A stretch of DNA of 64,000 bases. Source: Escarpia spicata. Taxonomy: Eukaryota; Annelida; Polychaeta; Sabellida; Siboglinidae. Below the pieces are notes generated by a model that saw nothing but the letters and a program-made list of their open reading frames with translations, was not told the DNA's origin and did not search any database. Shown piece by piece: positions 60,641 to 64,000 of the stretch (positions are counted from its first letter, which is position 1; each line of letters opens with the position of its first letter). The stretch covers positions 45,335,794 through 45,399,793 of the forward strand of contig OZ023213.1 of the NCBI GenBank assembly GCA_963995525.1, in the 5' to 3' direction. The position numbers and the translations under genes are program-made.

Positions 60641-61065
60641 CCACTGTGCGACACCGCCATCATCATCAGCATCATCGTCGTCATCATCGACAACAACAGT
60701 CACATACAGCCAATCATCGTCATCACTCCCACATAATCAATGTCACCGGACGTCACCCATCTCCAGTCTATCACCGTCTCTTCCATCATCATCATCATCG
60801 TCGTCAACATCCTCACATCATCGTCATCGTAACCATAACAACCGGAGAACCCCTACACCAACCGCATCCCTTCATCACTGTCCGCGACCCCCCTTGCCCG
60901 TCTCCAACCCACTACATGCTACCCCTCCCCACCATCCGCCCTCGTTGCCACCCCACAGCATGTTTGCGCACCCACCCCCTCCATCTCTGACCTCCACCCC
61001 TCTCCCGGGAGCCGTCCCCCCTCCACCCCCGTTCGTCGCAGATACGCTGTCGTCTCTCACTACAA
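60641..61065 (+). CDS. AUTS2: AUTS2-like exon E (poly-Ser, then His/Pro-rich, HSMFA motif)
   Basis: The acceptor is TCTGTTTCAG and the donor is GTGAGT. The exon is 425 nt, entering in phase 2 and leaving in phase 1. The splice-consistent frame has no ATG start and is open throughout. It begins HCATPPSSSASSSSSSTTT and has further Ser runs, a short basic HHRHRNHNNRR stretch, then Pro-rich sequence with HPPSLPPHSMFAHPPPP and PGAVPPPPPFVADTLSSLTT. The HSMFA-plus-polyproline block matches the region of AUTS2 just before its conserved SEQD...RQEL segment, which should be encoded by the next exon, outside the window. Serine runs are encoded by TCA/TCG tracts that read as histidine runs in the next frame, and that His-rich frame (60646-60990) is out of phase with exon D. 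Proline runs of this kind bind WW or SH3 domains in general; no partner can be named. Confidence 0.8.
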
Positions 61066-61289
61066 GTGAGTGAATATTTTTACTTTTAACTGGTATTTTA
61101 GCTTATGGTTAAATGTAATACTTTTGTTTTTATTTTAATATTTTATTTTGCACTATTACTATTTGTTATTGGCAACACATTTTTTTATTGCAATATTTGT
61201 GTGACATGATATGAATTTTTTGCTTTTAACTTTTTTTTATTTAGCTGTTATTTAAATGATCTGGAAGATATTGTTCAGGATAAAAATAA

Positions 61290-61436
61290 TAAATTTTAAT
61301 AGCAAGAATTAAATTGACATGGGAGCTGTAGTTGTATTTTGTATCAGAGCATGATCAAGATCCGCTGCAGACGGATCGAAACATTACAAGTTTCAAATAC
61401 AGCTCTAATATAAGTTTAATTCTAGCTATTAAAATG
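61290..61436 (+). mobile_element. Palindromic element with hammerhead-like core
   Basis: Outer arms 61294-61313 and 61415-61434 match at 19 of 20 positions. Inner arms GAGCTGTA (61323-61330) and TACAGCTC (61398-61405) are perfect. The centre has hairpin GATCCG-CTGCAGA-CGGATC (61359-61377) followed by GAAAC (61378-61382) and then GTTTC. The layout resembles a type I hammerhead (stem II hairpin, GAAA, short stem III, stem I). The first core box is ATGATCA rather than CTGANGA, so if related it is decayed. Confidence 0.5.
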
Positions 61437-62073
61437 TTAGTTAAATATTTTATTTTTTTGTATTTTATTGTCAATAATATTTTTTGGCAGGATTATTTTT
61501 ATTGGTAAAAGGCCATACATTTTTTTATTGGCGATACATTATTTAATTGTATTATTATTTTAATGCATAATACATATTAACATGTATATTCCTTTATATA
61601 AAATGTAGGTATAAATGTTTTTTATATTGACTTTTAGCTATTACTATTTATTCTGAGTATTTTAACTATAGTGTCGCATTTCAATGTTACATTATTATTT
61701 TGTTATTTATTTGTCGTCAATATTACTGTAAAACATCAAACTTTAAATACAATTAGTAACAACACTGTAAATTATGGATATGAGAATATAGAAATATGCC
61801 GTGCAATGTTGATAAGCTAGAGGGCAGTGATTGGAAGCAGTTGATTGCCAGCAAAGGGGCAGTATGGTGGATATTTCAACAGTGCCAGTGATGCAGTGAA
61901 ATTGGACAGTGCTCAAGATGCTAATAAGTTTTTTTTAGACTCCTTGAACTATGTTAGGTTATAAAAATGCACACTGTGACAAATTGTAATCCAAAGATAG
62001 TCAGCTGTAGATTGGAATTCTGAGTTGGGAGTAAATACAAATAATTTGTTTACATACTGAGCACAAAGAAACC
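61437..62073 (+). other. Intron after exon E
   Basis: T/A-rich sequence with no exon recognised. Confidence 0.6.
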
Positions 62074-62182
62074 TGTTGACCAGTTAGTCCTGTAGGCTGA
62101 AGGTCCATTCGACTTATGCCATCATACATGTTGACCAGTTAGTCCTTTAGGCTGAAGGTCCATTCGACTTATGCCATCATAC
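62074..62182 (+). repeat. 56-bp tandem duplication
   Basis: GTTGACCAGTTAGTCCTGTA...GCCATCATAC at 62074 repeats from 62130 with one substitution (TGTAGG to TTTAGG). Its right edge touches the next element. Confidence 0.9.
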
Positions 62183-62778
62183 CGTAATTTTCCATGTATA
62201 ATACGCACCCCAACTTTTGCAAAATTCTGACATAGTTCCTATATTACCATGTACATTATGCCTCCCAACTTTTGACATCAACCTCTCATTTGTCCCCTTC
62301 TGATAGTTTGCTTGAAGCGCGGCTCAGGGTTGGCCACTGTCTTCATCAAAGTACGTTTCTGTGATGATCCTTGAATCCATACCAGAATCGTAAAAATGTC
62401 CCTTACGCAAGTTACGACATTGCAATCAGCACATCGCACGCGACGATGCCACCTTGTGAGTCGTATCTACGCAGTCATTCATCCACCTGGTGGATACTTG
62501 TACGCCTATAAATGACCCCTAGCTTACTGTCCAAGGCTGTTTCTGCCATGGTGTATGCGCCAAACTGTGTTACTGCGAAACTGTATTTTATTATTTTATG
62601 AAACATGCATCTAAGATGCTTACAGCGCGTGATAGATTGTATAAGATGTCTACGTTTTCTAAGCTTTGCCTAAAAAGATACATGTCACGGGACCGTGCTA
62701 GCACCATAAAACGTACCCAGACTTTTAATTAAATAAAAATGAAGGAAAAAATGCAGATTATACACGGAAACTAACAGT
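62183..62778. mobile_element. Inverted-repeat element, ~0.6 kb
   Basis: Ends CGTAATTTTCCATGTATAAT (62183 on) and, reverse-complemented from 62778, ACTGTTAGTTTCCGTGTATAAT share a TTTCCRTGTATAAT core followed by GC. It resembles the CCGTATTTTCC...TATAATACGCACC class of DNA-transposon ends seen in many animal genomes. The interior is non-coding. Confidence 0.5.
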
Positions 62779-64000
62779 AAGTAAATCACAAAACCAGCTG
62801 CAACTACTTAAACCTGATTTTGACAATTCAGGCCACCTAATAATGATTAGGATTTTCCGTCTGAGATGTTTCATCGTTAATGATATGCATATACCGGTGT
62901 GGTTAAGTATATGTAAATAATAAATTAATTATCTAGTGATAATTTGTAGAATTCAAGTTGACTACTGAGAGTGTTGTTACAAATGCAATGCAACACTAAA
63001 TTAATTGTCGGAATTCTGGATCAGTTAACCAGATTTTGCTAACTCCCCATTTACGAGGCAGTGGCTGTTAATTCCGTTTGTGGCCATTAGGCTGATGTGT
63101 TTCTACGGTTAATGGTCACATTCAAGTCGTCTGCAAAGAGCACCAGAGAAACCTATTTGATATGGCGCTCCTAGTACGAATTATTGAGTTGGGGCGCAGT
63201 GTTATAATCGATGTATTCATCTTTATTAGTTTCTCTTTTCTGTGATTTGGTGTGAAATAATGGTCATTGTGCGAGAGGCTTGCTGACCTAATCGGCTGTC
63301 TGTTGCCTGATCAAGATTGATCGAACCGCGTCGAGAAATCTATAGGAATTACGTCTCTTTAGCGCGACACGACTGTGCCCTAATAATCCTTAGAGGGATC
63401 CCAAATGCGTCCATCTGTCATAATGAGTGGCGCGATGCCGATTGGGTTAACCTAATGAAATAATTGCTTGATGTCTACAAGAGCATTACGCTTGATTGTC
63501 ACACGAATTGTGTATCGCTGATTGCATCTAATAGTTAATGACGGGTGTAAATAGCCTCGTGCCAGTCGGTAACCAGCCAAAGTGGGAGAGATTCTCAAAC
63601 CGTGCGCTGTAATTGTGTGCCGCTTATGAATAGGAATGAAGGAAAACGTGACGGGTGGTGGTTTCAGTCGCCTTACAAGTCCCCGCTAATGTTTTCTACA
63701 TTTTCAGTGGATTTTGCCCAAAACAACATACTTCTCATGTTGGCTCAATTGTGTAAATAAAACTATGAGATCGGGAACCATGTAAACATTGCAAAATAAT
63801 TTTTTGGATTTCACAATTTTGCCAAATCATTCTTGTCTCTGAGGTCAGATTCATGAGAATATAGGCGCTATAGAATTTTATTATTAGTATTTAATAAAAT
63901 CAAGATGTCTAATATTTGGAAAGTACCAATATGTTAGCACTCCATAATATGTTGGCTAAAATGGCACAAACTTACTATTTGATTTACGGGGCATCTTTAA
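62779..64000 (+). other. Intron after exon E, CpG-rich at 63280-63600
   Basis: No AUTS2-like downstream exon was found. A phase-compatible stretch after TTTTCAG at 63708 has no similarity. The patch 63280-63600 is CpG-dense (ACCGCGTCGAGAAATC, TTAGCGCGACACGACTG, GTGGCGCGATGCCGATTG) and may be regulatory. Confidence 0.45.

Larger units (their letters stand above)
9721..61065 (+). other. AUTS2: AUTS2-family gene, internal part (five coding exons)
   Basis: The coding join is 9721-9867, 17010-17039, 36743-36809, 52377-52713 and 60641-61065. Each exon has a pyrimidine-rich AG acceptor and a GTAAGT, GTAGGT or GTGAGT donor. Phases chain correctly, and the joined frame is open for about 335 codons. 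Landmarks known from AUTS2 proteins appear in order: an ERLSD motif at an exon end, an acidic Cys-Asp-Ser block, a (T/A)SDA...(I/L)F(T/N)T block at the next exon start, then a Ser/Thr/Pro-rich stretch and a (H/N)xMFA motif leading into polyproline. AUTS2 is a nuclear component of variant PRC1 that recruits CK2 and p300 and supports neurodevelopmental transcription; cytoskeletal roles are also reported. The N-terminal basic region and the conserved C-terminal half are not in the window. Introns are 7.1, 19.7, 15.6 and 7.9 kb. The paralogue (AUTS2, FBRS or FBRSL1) cannot be settled from this piece; invertebrates usually have one such gene. Confidence 0.8.

Noticed and set aside
60646..60990. His-rich ORF starting MRHRHHH as the coding frame of exon E
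   Set aside because: It is out of phase with exon D; the phase-correct frame gives the AUTS2-like HSMFA-polyproline sequence.
63709..63753. Possible next exon after TTTTCAG, phase-compatible with exon E
   Set aside because: Encodes a short hydrophobic peptide with no AUTS2 similarity and a weak donor; splice-like words are common in 3 kb of intron.

Overview
This window is intron-dominated animal genomic DNA. It is AT-rich, has no operons or dense ORFs, and shows GT-AG exons of 30-425 nt separated by introns of 7-20 kb. It also carries many tandem repeats, SINE/LINE relics and inverted-repeat elements. I read it as an invertebrate bilaterian, with a marine lophotrochozoan such as a mollusc the best guess. 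That guess rests on overall texture and on the style of the repeats, so it is weak.

I can support one real gene, on the + strand. It is a partial AUTS2-family gene (AUTS2/FBRS/FBRSL1; tay bridge in flies). Five internal coding exons lie at 9721-9867, 17010-17039, 36743-36809, 52377-52713 and 60641-61065. Splice phases agree across every junction (0/0, 0/0, 0/1, 1/2, 2/1), and the joined frame has no stop. The exons end or begin with recognisable AUTS2 landmarks: KERLSD, an acidic CDSES block, TSDAGLEEIFTTL, and HSMFA followed by proline runs. The start, the remaining 3' exons and the stop codon lie outside the window. AUTS2 proteins are nuclear partners of variant PRC1 complexes that turn these complexes from repressors into activators in neural development.

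Layout. 1-9720: upstream intron with a pyrimidine-rich tract (806-1690), a degenerate G-rich array, a large inverted duplication (5698-5856) and a perfect hairpin (8521-8560). 9868-17009: intron with a consensus-perfect CTCF-like site, a 53-bp purine-rich repeat and 13 copies of an 88-bp minisatellite. 17040-36742: largest intron, with a 51-bp minisatellite, 20-, 32- and 31-bp repeats, SINE-like fragments, a LINE 3' relic and CpG-rich patches. 36810-52376: intron holding a 7-kb satellite of 49-bp monomers with a triplicated 1.5-1.6 kb higher-order unit, then a dead reverse transcriptase and a tRNA-derived SINE. 52714-60640: intron with a 0.9-kb inverted-repeat element full of TAATCC sites, a CA-rich tract, a telomere-like (TTAGGG)n stretch and a 0.4-kb inverted-repeat element. 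61066-64000: intron with a palindromic element carrying a hammerhead-like core and a further 0.6-kb inverted-repeat element.

Nothing in the window looks like an RNA gene cluster, a CRISPR array, an operon or a virus. The most notable signals are the AUTS2 exon chain with its 30-nt microexon, the higher-order satellite inside that gene, and a four-copy dispersed repeat family spread over its introns.
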